Counted from the first letter of the stretch, positions 9,408-21,060 are shown. The stretch is DNA of 64,000 nucleotides from Hemerocallis citrina (GCA_017893485.1 CM030365.1:44014458-44078457); one strand, 5' to 3'. Notes: generated by a model from the sequence alone, not told the origin. Made by a program: numbers and translations.

Positions 9408-12400
9408 TGTAACTACCGTTTCCGCTATTTTCATTTGTCCCCTTTTTGTAATATTTTATTTGTAATTGAATAAAATACTCTATTTTCCTTTGTTCTTGAT
9501 TATTTTAATCTAATTTGTTCATGAAACCCTTCGTTCTTCATGATTGAGCTATTTTTGTTGATCCTATTTTCTTCTATTTAATTGTGCATATTTTTATTTG
9601 AACCCTATTATTTTAAACCCATCTCTTATTGAACCCTAAAACCCAATTTCAATTGTTCTTGACCCAAAATCGCTATTATTGGATTCTAAACTGCTAACCC
9701 AACACCCTAATTGTACCCTATAAATACAACTCTATTACAAACCCTAAAATTTGTGTAAATTGAAACCCTAGCTGCTTATTCTCTCTCTCTCCATTACTCT
9801 CTCTCTCCTCGTCGTTTCTCTCTCCCCATACAAATTCCCGCCAAAACCATTGAACCCATCCACTGTGCTTCATCCCGGACCTATCTCCGGTCATCCCTCC
9901 GGTGACCCCCCCCCCCCCCCCCGCAGGCCATCGCCGTCGCGCCACCACCGTGTCGCGTGCCACTACACCCGACCCCCAACGCCCAGTTCGAAACCCTGTC
10001 TGCTCCTCTTCCCGATTGACGCAGCTGCCCAAATCGCTGCCCCTCTGTTCCTGCGTCGCCGGCGACCCCTGCCCCTTGCCCTCTTACTGTGGTGGCTGAG
10101 CTCGTTGGTGCTGATGTCTCTACTCTTGCTGTTGTTTTTGTGCTCTCTTTAGCACGTATATTGCATGTGCTATATTGTGTTGGTTCGTAAGTTCGTTGCT
10201 TCGTGATCCTTATCCCGTTATTCTTGGTATTCATTTTCACTGTCAATAAGGCAAGTTACCGTCCTCTTGAATTGTTAATTGTATCAAATTTAAGTTTTGT
10301 TGTAACTCTTGCAAGTAGATACTTTGTTTATCGCATTATACATTGTTCATCTCTTTTGTTAGGTCTATTGAGGGTTTACATGAGCTAACCCCAATATTCT
10401 TGACATCGTGCCACTTTTGACTCCAAAGATTGAATCTTTCATGTGTGCATAAAGAATTGATAATAAGATTGCTCATATAATTATTACACAAATGAATTAT
10501 TGTAGAGAGAATTGATAGATTGTATATTGTTTGATCGATTGATGGTTGATTGATGATAAATTGATGAATGTATGTATTCTTAATCTTATTTACCATGTTT
10601 TTATATCCTTCATGCTGATTGAGAAGTTTATCGACTAGTAGAATTGATACCCATCATGTTTAATTAATTTATCTCAAGAAAATACCCTAAAACCTGTATC
10701 TTGCTTGCTGGCTGTATGTTGACTGCTACTTTCAACCCAGTAAATGATCTTACAATAAATAATTTTCTGAATAAGAGTTGCAACCTTATCTTTCTAGTTT
10801 CCAGAACATCTTGAATTTTTGGAATCCGAGTTGTGTGGCAAAAGTTATGCCCGTTTTACTACAGCTGTGTTTTTACTTTCAGATTTTCAGATTCTTGTAA
10901 CTTGCATGCTTAAACAGTGAAAAGGCTGATCAAATATTAAAATTTTACTCTGATAATTTCCAGATTGTTAGAATCATGTTTAGGAGTCTAGAAAATATTT
11001 TTAATGAATTTATTATTGGGTTTTTGCTGATTCTAAAATTATAATAACATGATGTCGACTTTCTGCCTGAACATGAGATCTGTAAAGAACAAAGTGTTTG
11101 ACCTAGCAACTATTGTCGGGTTTTGAATTTTAAATATGCATTAGAATCGTGTGGAAGTCTAGTTTCTAGAATTTTTGACGGATTCTGTGGACGTCTAGTT
11201 TCTAGAATTTCTGACGGATTCTGTTTTCGAGTTATGAAATAGCGAGAAACTGTATTTTTGTACAGACTACTCTTGCTGTTCAAAATTTTATATTCCAAAT
11301 TTTAATAGATTAATTATTTCTATATCGTACTATTGCATGAATTAATGTATGTATGTTGTATTGCATGATTCTAATGAGTTATTGTCATCATTCTAATCGT
11401 CCTATTCATGTTACCATCCTATTGTTCTCCTATTGATACTATTGTTCATCTAATGTCTTAAATTGCACATTGTATTGTCGCATTGAAAATAATTAATAAG
11501 CTGAGATTTAAGGGATTGACTAGAGTAGTTGATGATATAGAGAGTGTACTCGGATGATGATCCGTGTTATTACCATTATCGTCATCGTGTAAGAAATTAC
11601 ACCATGGCCCGTGTTATTACTGTTATCGTCATCATACCCAGTACATCAACTATAAAATCTACCTCTATAGTCTACACGAAATTGATTATATGCATCGAAC
11701 CTGTGGTATGGAACATATGGGACACAGTAGTACGTACATTAGTTAGGATTTAAAATGATTAATAGACATAAGGATTGACACATCACCGACATTGCACATT
11801 GTTCATCATTGTTCTATTGATATCGAATATTGGCTAAGTGTTATTGTTATTGATCATTGATTATTGTTACCAAATATTGAATCATTGTTTATAGCCATTG
11901 CATCGATTGCCGTGAAATTGATTATTGTTATCGTCCCATGTTATTGATTCCTATTGATCCATTGAATTCATTGTTATTCCTTATTCCATTGTTCACTGTT
12001 TTCTCTACATGTTGTCCATAACTTGCTCTAAGGATAATTTTTCTTCTCTTTTTAGATAAAGTGTTCACATGTAATGAAGTAGAATTGTCTGCTGGAATTA
12101 GAGAACAAACTTTCTGAATAACTATTGCTTTATAATTGAATGCTATTTTTAATGAACTTATTGTATTGAGACTTGTTACTATTATGTTTGGGATTTATTA
12201 TTGTTTTGGGCTTATATCCCGGATTTTATTATTGTTCTAGATGTTGGATTATTATTGTACTTGGATATTTTATATTGCTTCATTTCAAGTATTATTGTTC
12301 ATGAGATTATTATTATTGTCTACGCAATTGTTCTGTATTGATTATGTTGTTGAGTTGATTGGATAAATAGCTAATGGGTGACGTTAGTTATTCGCTGGGC

Positions 12401-12448
12401 CAATGTCATGTACTCGTATTCCGTATTTTTTGGATGCGGGATGTGACA
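9408..12448 (+). repeat. 3' LTR of element 1
   Basis: The LTR is 3041 bp and pairs with 127-3122. Relative to the 5' LTR it has a local duplication at about 11157-11228 (GTCTAGTTTCTAGAATTT... twice), one copy fewer of the GGCCCGTGTTATTACC motif (11549-11632), a different short segment after ATAATAACATG near 11048, and a C tract at about 9906-9922. The number of differences by eye indicates an old insertion. Confidence 0.9.
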
Positions 12449-12564
12449 CCTAGCATGCCACTATTTTATAATAATAAAATAACCATGAGAAAAGGAGAGA
12501 ACACCCACCTCCCAGTTGAAATCCTTGTCTTCAAGAGTCCAGGTGTCCTTTCCTCCTTCAACTC
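12449..12564 (-). repeat. Middle fragment of LTR X
   Basis: Only 116 bases separate element 1 from element 2. The segment ends with AACTC, the left copy of the element 2 target duplication, and continues at 24369. Its ACACCCACCT block matches a conserved block of the related gypsy LTRs in this window. Confidence 0.6.
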
Positions 12565-14122
12565 TGTAACGCCCCGAATTCCAAAATACACTGAATACGA
12601 GATTCCACAGGATCTTTACACTTTATTTAGTACAATTTTACAAGGAATTTAAAACTTTTTACTTTACATCAGAGTTTACATGAAACTTTACACTTTACAT
12701 TTTACAGCGGAAGCAATTTTACAACATTTAAAATAAATGTACATCAACATTTGAATAATCTCTAAGCATCTGTACTTCTTAATCTTTATCATGTCATTTA
12801 TCCTGCATACAAAACTGTGGGTACGTCAGTTTATTCAACCGACGAACATTATACACGGCCATCCTCTCTATGCCGGAAACAGTATAACTGATTTTCCATA
12901 TTTAACAATCACAAACTTGTCACATATCAAACTAAAGGGAATACCCTAATGATGTCGTGTTGTGATTGTGCACTTAGTCCTTAATGCAGTTATTTATATT
13001 ATATGATACTAATGCACACTTGTTCGGATTCTATGCATCCCATACTACATAGGTCCGAGGGCAAGCCCTTAATCGTTCTTCATCTTGTAGGGTTCAATCT
13101 CTCGTCATGTCTTAATCTACTACTGTAACTACGGTAAGTATCCTAGATGTTTTCTGACATACGAACTCATGTCTAGGTGCCCTGGAGGGAATCCCAACGC
13201 ACTAACACATGACTCATCATGCAGGCATCCTGTGGTAATTCAGCTCCTGCCACAGACATGACACCACCCGCAGTCGTCCAAAACCCCACGAGTGTCGCCA
13301 ACGGAATGGTACTCTGGAGCAGTATCCACCCCCTATCATGACTCATCATGGGACATTCTGGGATACGCTCTCGCCGCCAATCCAATCGCCCTCATACTCA
13401 ATGTTTTTCTCTTACTTTCATCACATCTTCACTATGTAACTAATTATTAATTCTAATGAAATTATGACCAAAATCAAAGCTCTAGAGTTAGCCCTCTCAC
13501 TACTACCGGTCTTATTTCTTTCATTTCACAATGACCCAAACCTGGTCTTTTCAATGTCAATAATCATAATTCATCATTTTTCACTTGCCGGTGTGAGTTT
13601 TGGCTATACTCTAATTTCCAATTTCAATTCATAAATTCACATGTTGAGTTGTCATACTCAAAAATATTTCCCTTTACCAATCATGATTTCTAAATTATTC
13701 AATAGTCCATAACTATACATGGAATTCAATTATTCGTCATGTAATTCATGAAATACCATTTTCACATTAAAAACCACATCACTAGATGAATATTCACATT
13801 TCATAATTTTCACACTATTCTCCAATGAGAATAATTCACATCACTTCACTTAATTCCTTTCTGATTCATATTTCTTTTCTAACATTCCATTTCAAGTCCT
13901 TTTGCAAAGTACAACTTCCATAAAAATGCAAGTGTAGAACCATAGTCCTAAATTATACTTTTGGTCTCAAAATATACTCTATTTCATTTAAATACTTTCC
14001 AATTTATTTTTCATAAGTCCCACATAATTTTAGGATAATACTTATATATTTTTTTCTTATTTTTTATAATCATCAGAAACCACAAAAAAAAATTTCCCCC
14101 AATTAAATACTTGCCGAGCCCA

Positions 14123-14186
14123 GTATTCGAACCCACAACCAGAGAGAAACAAGCCACAGGCACAGGCCGCTAGGCCACTTGCGCCA
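14123..14186 (-). promoter_or_regulatory. tRNA-like A/B-box module 1 in element 2 LTR
   Basis: On the minus strand TGGCGCAAGTGGCCTAGCGG (14167-14186) resembles a Pol III A box, and GGGTTCGAATAC (14123-14134) resembles a B box. They start about 52 bases apart, the spacing of a real tRNA. The intervening GCCTGTGGCTTG-like text looks like plant tRNA-derived SINE heads. Same-strand duplicate in the other LTR at 22642-22705. Confidence 0.6.
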
Positions 14187-14278
14187 GCGGTATGAAGGAG
14201 AGCTGAGAGCATTGAGTGCTCTCGGCTGAACCTTATTATTATTATTTTTTTGTTCGAATAAAAATATATGGTGTCAAC

Positions 14279-14356
14279 GGGATTCGATCCCTCAACCTCT
14301 GAGAAACCACCGCATACACTGTAGCGATTAAGAGCATCCCGACCACTCGAGCTGTA
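14279..14356 (-). promoter_or_regulatory. tRNA-like A/B-box module 2 in element 2 LTR
   Basis: Minus-strand GAGCTCGAGTGGTCGGGATG is an A-box-like segment (within 14334-14356) and GGGATCGAATCCC (14279-14291) a B-box-like segment, about 61 bases apart, as in tRNAs with a long variable arm. No acceptor stem can be paired, so it is not a tRNA gene. The equivalent in the other LTR is 22798-22875. Confidence 0.55.
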
Positions 14357-15473
14357 GGCTCGGGTTGTCATAGTGCAACTCGAATTCCAATTAAATCAAC
14401 CCTCTCTGTTTAGTAAAACATTTCGATGTTCATCAAGCTCTCATTTGATTTTACTCTTACTAAACTTACTGTAAATTTCCAGATTGACTATTCCCATCAT
14501 AAATTATACTCCAGTATATTAAAAATAATTTTTTCCAATAATTAAACACATATTTTTCATACACTTAATTCAAATTATAATCTACCACTACCACATTTCT
14601 TTTCGACATTTCTTATCAAATTTTAACATCACTAATCTCTTTCTTAACATTCTTTATATCAACTCTCTGTTTTTAATCATTTCACAAGCCCCCAAATTAT
14701 ATTTTTAAGTCATTCATACAACATTATCACAATAGTCTATTTAAGCACATAAAGTGACATTGTCAATCTACTAATTCTTGCATATAATTTTCGATGTTAA
14801 AAAATGAAGTTTTCTTCACACAATCCATAGCCATAATCATTTCGCACACAACTTAAATTTTAATGATAGAACCACATACAATTGCATATCAACATTTCAA
14901 TCAATCAATATGTCATTTTTCCAATTAAATGTGTACTCTTATTAATCTTTTTCATGCATCATTCTTTCAATTCAAATCTAGCATGCTTCCTAATTAGAAA
15001 TATGGAAAATTACCCACCTTGATTGGAGAGAAATACAATTAGCAACACCTCCTAAACAAATGTCCTTGCCAAGAGAGCGGTCCTCCTCCTCGTCGACGCG
15101 CACACAAGCCTCCACAATGCCAACCCGAGAGCTCCTAATGCCGGCCTCTCCCCTTGTTGATGCAAGCACAAATTCCCCACACAACTCTCAATCTTTTACT
15201 CACTTGCTATACTACTAATAATGTATTTTAACTATAGGTTTAGAGGAATAATTAGCACAAGAATAACTAGGCTAGGGGGGGGGGGGAATTATACTAAAAA
15301 TTTAGGAAAATGGAAGGCTAGGATTGAAGTAGGAGTTAGGATTAAAAGGCTAGGTTTCAAGGAGGAGTTACAATAACCAACCATGATCAAGTAACCACCA
15401 CCCATGACTCATTTGAAAATTTCATTTTTCCCTCCTTGGATCACAACCGGCCATACACAAATGGTGCAATTTG

Positions 15474-15496
15474 CACGTGTACGTGCAATGCACGTG
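15474..15496 (-). promoter_or_regulatory. G-box/ACGTG cluster near the start of element 2 U3
   Basis: Two CACGTG palindromes (15474-15479, 15491-15496) flank a further ACGTG. Another CACGTG (15793-15798) and ACGTG (15805-15809) lie nearer the LTR edge. In plants such motifs bind bZIP and bHLH factors. The position, within 400 bases of the 5' edge of the LTR in element orientation, suits a U3 enhancer; function is inferred. Confidence 0.45.
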
Positions 15497-15852
15497 CATG
15501 CATTTGTCTCCAAAAATTTGTACATTATATTTTACATAAAAATAAACTTTAAAAGGTATTCTACATTACAAATTGTATTTAAAATAAAAATAGTTCATGG
15601 ACTTTAGTTTATGGCCCAAAATAATAATTAAAAAAAAATAACAAATAAATTAGATTTGGGCTTTTTACAAGAAAGGCTTTTGTCTATTTGAAAGAGGGCT
15701 TTATATAAAAATAATTAAAGAGCACATATTTAAACATCTATATTCATCATAATGAAAATAATTATAAGATTTAATTCTACCAAAAAATATTGCACGTGCA
15801 CACTACGTGCAAAATAAATAATTTTCATTAAATAAAAAATCGGGGCATTACA

Positions 15853-15873
15853 ACACTCCCTCCTTAGAATAGT
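15853..15873 (-). other. Polypurine tract of element 2
   Basis: The minus strand reads TAAGGAGGGAGTGT directly before the LTR, preceded by the GGGACGAAAC motif typical of this element group. It primes plus-strand DNA synthesis in working elements. Confidence 0.8.
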
Positions 15874-15958
15874 TTCGTCCCTGGAACTACAGTCAAGAGT
15901 GAGAAACAAAACACTAACACTCATAACAAGCACAAGAAAAAAAAATACAAAATACAAC

Positions 15959-16679
15959 TCATGCAAAAAGCTCAGGATAGTCTTTCAACATCCTCTCCTC
16001 AGACTCCCAAGTAGCCTCTTCAACCAAATGGTTTCTTCCAGACTACCTTGACCATCGGTATCGTCTTATTCCTCAAGACTTTCTCTCGACGATCAACAAT
16101 CTCGACAGGAGACTCGATGTAATTCAGATCCAACTGCAAACCTTCCGGCACTTCAGGCAAATGATGACTCAGATCTGGAATATAACCTCTCAGCATAGAC
16201 ACATGAAAGACATTGTGCACTGGAGATAACTCTTCCGGTAACTCAAGCTGGTAAGAAGTTTTCCCGATCCTTTTTAATATGTTATACGGGCCTATAAACC
16301 TCGAGGCTAATTTCCCACCTTTGCCAAATCGAACCACACCTTTACTGGGCGATACTTTCAGAAAGACGAAGTCACCGACCTCAAATTCAAGGTCCCTTCT
16401 CCGGTTGTCTGCATAGCTTTTCTGCCTACTCTGAGCTTCTACCAACCTTTTCCTGATCAGATCAATCTTCTCAGAGGTTTGCTGCACAAGCTCAGGCCCA
16501 AACAACTGACGCTCCCCAACTTCAAACCAACAAACAGGTGTTCTGCACTTCCTGCCATACAAAGCTTCGTACGGCGCCATCCCAATACTGGTCTGAAAAC
16601 TGTTGTTGTAGGCAAACTCTACCAAAGGTAAATGCCTTTCCCAACTGCCTCCAAAGTCTAGTACACAACACCGGAGCAT
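15959..16679 (-). pseudogene. Element 2 integrase C-terminal part
   Basis: Blocks MLRCCVLDFGGSWERHLPLV, EFAYNNSFQTSIGMAPYEAL, DFVFLKVSPSKGVVRFGKGG, IGKTSYQLELPEELSPVHNV and VEIVDRREKVLRNK form the integrase C-terminal domain. The open frame stops at WKKPFG because of a one-base shift near 16035. In the neighbouring frame the normal ending continues (EEATWESEERMLKDYPELFA) to the stop at 15959-15961. The ATWES segment is the chromodomain-like tail. A frame change also separates it from the integrase core upstream. Confidence 0.88.
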
Positions 16680-18130
16680 ATCCTCAAGAATACGGTTGAC
16701 TCTCTCGGTCTGTCCATCGGTTTGCGGATGAAAGCAGTGCTGAAATCTGTCTTGGTACCCAAAACTGTCTGAAGACTCCTCCAGAAATGCGAAGTAAACC
16801 GCGCATCTCGATCAGACACAATATTTGACGGAACACCATGAAGGCTGACGATCTCGCCAACATACAACTCAGCTAACCTGTCCATCAAAGTAGTGAGTTT
16901 CATCGCCAAAAAGTGAGCAGACTTGGTTAGTCGATCGACTATAACCCAAATCACATCATTGCCTTTAGGACTCTTGGGCAATCCCGTAATGAAATCCATA
17001 CTGATGTTATCCCACATCCATTCTGGAATAGGTAACGGCTGTAATAGACCTCCGGGTCTCTGATTCTCGGCTTTGACTTGCTGACAAACCTCACACTTCG
17101 CCACAAATTCAACCACATCCCGCTTCAAACCTGACCACCAGAAATGTGGTTTGATGTCTCTGTACATCTTAGTACTTCCAGGATGTACCGACAAAAGAGT
17201 AGCATGCGCCTCCTGAAGAATACTCTCATTCAGGTCCGCCTGATTTGGAACACATAGCCTCTCTCCAAACCACAGCACTCCATCCTTGATTTGAAATCCG
17301 GGCAACCTACCAGCACTAACCTGCTCCTTCATCTCCAAGATATCTGCATCAACCTTATGACTGGCAATGATCCTTGCATTCAAAGTGGGTTGAAGCCTCA
17401 ACTGAGCTAAAGATGCTCCCAATCCTTGCAAGACAACTTCAATACCTGCTCGGTCCAATTCCTCAATCAGATGCTTCTGAGTTGTAATCAAACTGGATAA
17501 ACTGCTCTTGCGACTAAGTGCATCAGCAACAACATTAGCTTTCCCAGGATGATACTTGATCTCAGGTCGCATGTCCTCAAGCACTTCCAACCATCTTCGC
17601 TGCCTCAAATTCAGATCCTTCTGCTGATATATGTACTTCAAACTCTTGTGGTCCGTGTACATGTTCAATTTCTCACCGTACACGTAGTGTCTCCATTGCC
17701 TCAGGGCAAAGATAATTGCAACAAACTCCAGATCATGAATCGGGTAATTCTTCTCATGCGGTCGTAGTTGCCTAGACCCATAAGCGATTACTCTTCCCTC
17801 TTGCATTAAAACACAACCAAGCCCACGATGTGAAGCATCGCTATAAACATCATACTCAATACCTGCTCTAGGCAAAGCCAAAATAGGTGCAGTAGTCAGC
17901 TTCTCTTTCAACTCCTGAAAGCTTGCCTCACATTGCTCAGTCCACTTGAAGTTCACATTCTTCTTGGTCAAACTAGTAAGCGGCACGGCTATCTGAGAAT
18001 AACCTTGAATGAATCTCCTGTAGTATCCAGTCATTCCAAGAAAACTTCTGACTTCCTTCGCTGTAGTAGGCCTAGCCCAATCTCTCACTGCCTCTATCTT
18101 CTGAGGGTCAGTTGCCACTTCCCTTCTTAG
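16658..18130 (-). pseudogene. Element 2 RT thumb, RNase H and integrase core
   Basis: The 486-codon open stretch carries, in order, the RT connection (VRSFLGMTGYYRRFIQGYSQ), RNase H (YSDASHRGLGCVLMQEGR, ITYGSRQL-like block, MYTDHKSLKYIYQQKDLNLR, HPGKANVVADALSRK), the integrase HHCC finger (HATLLSVHPGSTKMY, CEVCQQVKAE), and the core with D (MDFITGLPKSPKGNDVIW), D (VSDRDARF) and the start of the E region. The frame is lost at about 16730, where the usual HPQTDGQTER segment reads IRKPMDRPRE, so the third catalytic residue is out of frame. It has no natural start; it is the continuation of the RT frame shifted near 18225. Confidence 0.93.
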
Positions 18131-18217
18131 AAAGGATGTGACCTAGGAATGCCACTTCAGATTTCCAGAAATTACACTTGGATAACTTGGCATACAACTC
18201 CTGCTCTTCCAGCTTCT

Positions 18218-19309
18218 TCAAACTGCTGCCAGATGCTCGGTGTGCTCTTCTTCTGACTTGGAGTACACGAGGATATCGTCGATAAACACCACGACGAAAG
18301 AATCAATGAACGGTCTCAGAACTTTGTTCATCAAATTCATGAAGATTGCGGGTGCATTCGTCACTCCAAATGGCATAACTACGAATTCGTAATGCCCATG
18401 TCGAGTTCTAAATACAGTTTTGTGCACATCTTCAGCTTTCACTCGAACTTGGTGATATCCTAATCGAAGATCTATTTTGGAGAAAACAGCTGCTCCTTGT
18501 AGACGATCGAACAAGTCATCAATTCGGGGAATAGGATACTTATTCTGAATAGTGACCTTATTCAGCTCTCGGTAATCGATACACATTCTCATCGATCCAT
18601 CCTTCTTCTTTACCAAAAGCACTGGTGCTCGCCAAGGTGACGCACTAGGTTGAATAAAGCCTTTCTCCAACAGTTCCTCAATCTGCCGTTTCACCTCATC
18701 CTGTTCCACTGGAGCCATCCTATACGGTGCCTTAGAAATGGGTGCACTTCCCGGTTGAACAGTGATGCTGAACTCTACATCACGATGTGGGGGTAACCCA
18801 GGAAAATCATCCAAGAACACAGTCGGATAGTCCAGAACCACAGGAATCCCTTGCACTTCCACAGGAATCTCTTCCTTGCGGATAGCTGCCACCAGCCTAG
18901 AACACTTTTTCTTCCCTTGGAAAGTGACTTCAGGTCCACCTGGAGCCTTCACTGTTACCGTCTTGGTCTTACACTCGATGCTTGCACTGTACACCGACAT
19001 CCAATCAATGCCAATGATAACATCGACTCCCAAGATAGTCATCTCGATCAGATCAATTCCGAAGATTCTGTCCCCAATCACAATCTCGCAATCCGCATAG
19101 TACCGATCAGTGGTTAAAGTTTCCACTGATGGAGTAGCTACTGCTAAGATCTTGCCTGGAAAAATCTTCGGTTCAACTTCCAACACTTTAGCAAATTTAG
19201 GAGACACAAAAGTATGAGAGGATCCAGTATCGAACAACACAACAGCTTTCATTCCATTTAAATAAAGTTCCCCTATTACATAATACACACTCATTACGTA
19301 ACAGTTCAC
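18218..19309 (-). pseudogene. Element 2 protease and reverse transcriptase
   Basis: The 363-codon open stretch begins in protease: [14 protein letters not shown] holds the catalytic Asp (DTG), and [11 protein letters not shown] is the second conserved block. RT follows: [51 protein letters not shown] and [18 protein letters not shown] with an intact FIDD catalytic pair. It ends at HLAAV* through a one-base loss near 18225 (relatives read HLxxVLxxL). It should be fused to gag upstream; a shift near 19400 separates them. Protease cuts the polyprotein; RT copies the RNA. Confidence 0.93.
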
Positions 19310-19370
19310 TAAATAGCAGGAAAAAGAAATAACATAAACCTCTAAACATCCTCCCTCGTACCAGTGATGA

Positions 19371-20352
19371 CATGATCCACCTCATCGGCATCACCTTCGT
19401 CAAGGCAAATACTCGCCCTGGTTGATACGGTCTCTTTCCAGTCTGCTGCATTGGTGCACTGCGATTCTCACTCCGTGGTTTGAGACATTGAGATTTGTAA
19501 TGTCCCGTCTCACCACAGTTGAAGCAAGTTACCGCAGGAGGTCTTACCACATTGTTCCCAGGTCCTCCAGCCACACTAATAGCGTTCGCCCCTGTCGGTT
19601 TGAACCTTTGTGCAGATGGTCGACCCTTGAAATTTCCAGAATTGGCAGGCCTCTTTCCAGACTGCCAGTTGTTCTTCCGATTCTGAACAACATGAAACTG
19701 CTCCATGTCTGCTTCCGTGGCTGCTGCTCTCTTGACCAACTTGTCGAATCTTCTGATACCAAGAGGTATCATCCGGGACCTCAAGCTCGACCTTAATCCA
19801 TGCTCAAACTTACGAGCCTTCTTCGCCTCATCCATCACTAATTCAGGAGAATACCTAGAGAGTTGAGTAAATTTGGTCTCGTACTCCCTAACTGACATGC
19901 CACCTTGCTATAGTGACAGAAACTCCATAGCCTTCTTCTCTTGAATGTCGGAGGGGAAAATAGTGGCTGCGGAATTCTTCCAGAAATTTCTCCCAGCCGA
20001 GAACTATGCCTTCCATTGTCCTCTTCATCGACTGCCACCATACAGCCGCATCCTTCTCAAGTTGCAGAGGCGCCAACTTCACCTTACTGCCTTCAGGGGT
20101 CTCCAGCACTTCAAAGATCGTCTCTACCTGACAAATCTAGTTATCAGCCGCATCAGGGTCTGACTTCCCTTCGAACACAGGTGGTTTCATCCGTTTGAAC
20201 GATTCCACGAGTTTAATCGTTTCGGGCACCGGATTCGCAGGTACCTTTCCTTGGTTCTGATTCATGGCCACGACGTTGAGCGACTGATAGACCCTCGCAA
20301 GTTCCGTTTCCAGATCCAGACCTTCCCCGTTTCTAGCTCCTCTTCGAGCCAT
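19371..20352 (-). pseudogene. Element 2 gag with zinc knuckle, broken
   Basis: The likely start is ATG at 20350-20352 (MARRGARNGEGLD); the longer frame upstream has no ATG in a better position. The capsid-like part includes MKPPVFEGKSDPDAADN, then a TAG where relatives have Trp, then ICQVETIFEVLE, LQLEKDAAVWWQSMK and MSVREYETKFTQLSRYSPEL. A frameshift (after HYFP) and a further TAG lie near 19908-19945. A CCHC knuckle CFNCGETGHYKSQC is at 19485-19526. The frame to protease is lost near 19400. Gag would form the virus-like particle and bind RNA. Confidence 0.9.
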
Positions 20353-20497
20353 ATTCTGATGCAAAAGATCCATTAAATTTGAAGTATAGGACATGAATTT
20401 TAAATCAACTTGCATTTCATTAAATTTCAAACTTTATACATTCGAATTGAAAAACATTTCTTGACATCAGAATGAAAATAGTAGAAGCTACAACAGT

Positions 20498-20920
20498 CTA
20501 ACTCCTACGGTTCCTCTTCGCTTCTCGAAGTTCTCCCCGTAGTTCATCAACTTCTTCCTTTAGCACATCGGTCAGATTCTTTTTCTTCTCGAGTTCCCAT
20601 ACACGATGACTGAGAACTGCAAAGTCGTCCTTACGCTTTGCCAATTGAGCCTCCAATAATTCGACTCTCTCCAGCAGTGTTTCTACCTGCCTCTGAAGAG
20701 ATATCACAAGACTATTTGGAACTGGTTCTTCTTCTTCGTCAGAAGAGTCATCAGATGAATCCGGAGGTGGGGTAATCTCTCGGGACTCAGTACATTCTTC
20801 TCCATCAGAATCTGCTTGCCCTGGGTAGTACTCTTCCTCGAAATCTGCTTGTCCAGGATGGTACTCTTCCTCGATGATATGCCAGTCGTCGTCTCCAGCA
20901 GGGTCGAAGTGATCAGCCAT
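20498..20920 (-). CDS. Small acidic coiled-coil ORF upstream of gag in element 2
   Basis: An intact 140-codon ORF runs from ATG (20918-20920, MADHFDPAGDDDWH) to a stop at 20498, between the primer site and gag on the element's coding strand. The N-terminal half is very acidic with two near-identical copies of EEYHPGQAD, then a Ser/Asp/Glu run. The C-terminal half is heptad-rich (LQRQVETLLERVELLEAQLA, LKEEVDELRGELREAK), a predicted coiled coil, ending basic (KRNRRS). I do not recognise a family. It is unbroken while gag and pol are broken, and its place suggests an extra element-encoded protein translated first from the genomic RNA. The role is unknown. Confidence 0.7.
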   Translation of the reverse strand: MADHFDPAGDDDWHIIEEEYHPGQADFEEEYYPGQADSDGEECTESREITPPPDSSDDSSDEEEEPVPNSLVISLQRQVETLLERVELLEAQLAKRKDDFAVLSHRVWELEKKKNLTDVLKEEVDELRGELREAKRNRRS

Positions 20921-21060
20921 CTTAGAAATAGGGAGGAAGAAGCATAAGTCATAGAGTAACACAAATGTAAGTCACTTATATTTAAATCTCTAGACTCAAA
21001 CACACACTCTAATGTCCACTTCTAGGGTGTCGTTCCTTATAAATTTGTACAAGTGTGAAG

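Larger units (their letters stand above)
127..12448 (+). mobile_element. Element 1: Ty3/gypsy LTR retrotransposon, gag-less, nested
   Basis: The element has two long LTRs (127-3122 and 9408-12448) that begin TGTAACTAC and end GTGACA. An initiator tRNA-Met primer site follows the 5' LTR and a purine-rich tract precedes the 3' LTR. The internal order is protease remnant, RT, RNase H, integrase, C-terminal chromodomain-like region, which is the Ty3/gypsy order; the long LTRs suggest the Tekay/Del chromovirus group. Flanks CATAG (122-126) and CCTAG (12449-12453) look like a 5-bp target duplication with one mismatch. No gag or protease active site is present between the primer site and 3870, so the copy is internally deleted. 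Many in-frame stops and frameshifts, plus a solo LTR inside the protease, show it is an old non-autonomous copy. Confidence 0.9.
12565..15852 (-). repeat. 3' LTR of element 2
   Basis: This is the left-hand copy and lies downstream in element orientation. It contains two tRNA-like modules (14123-14186 and 14279-14356), a G tract (about 12 G at 15275-15286, versus 9 in the other LTR) and a cluster of ACGTG/CACGTG motifs near its 5' end. ORFs called in it (for example 14057-14371) follow the tRNA-like modules and are not considered genes. Confidence 0.95.

Noticed and set aside
14279..14356. A functional tRNA gene
   Set aside because: A and B boxes are present but no acceptor stem pairs and no valid cloverleaf can be drawn.
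14057..14371. ORF of about 104 codons present in both element 2 LTRs
   Set aside because: It spans the two tRNA-like modules, and the LTR pair is so young that identity is no evidence of selection; the RNA-level explanation fits better.
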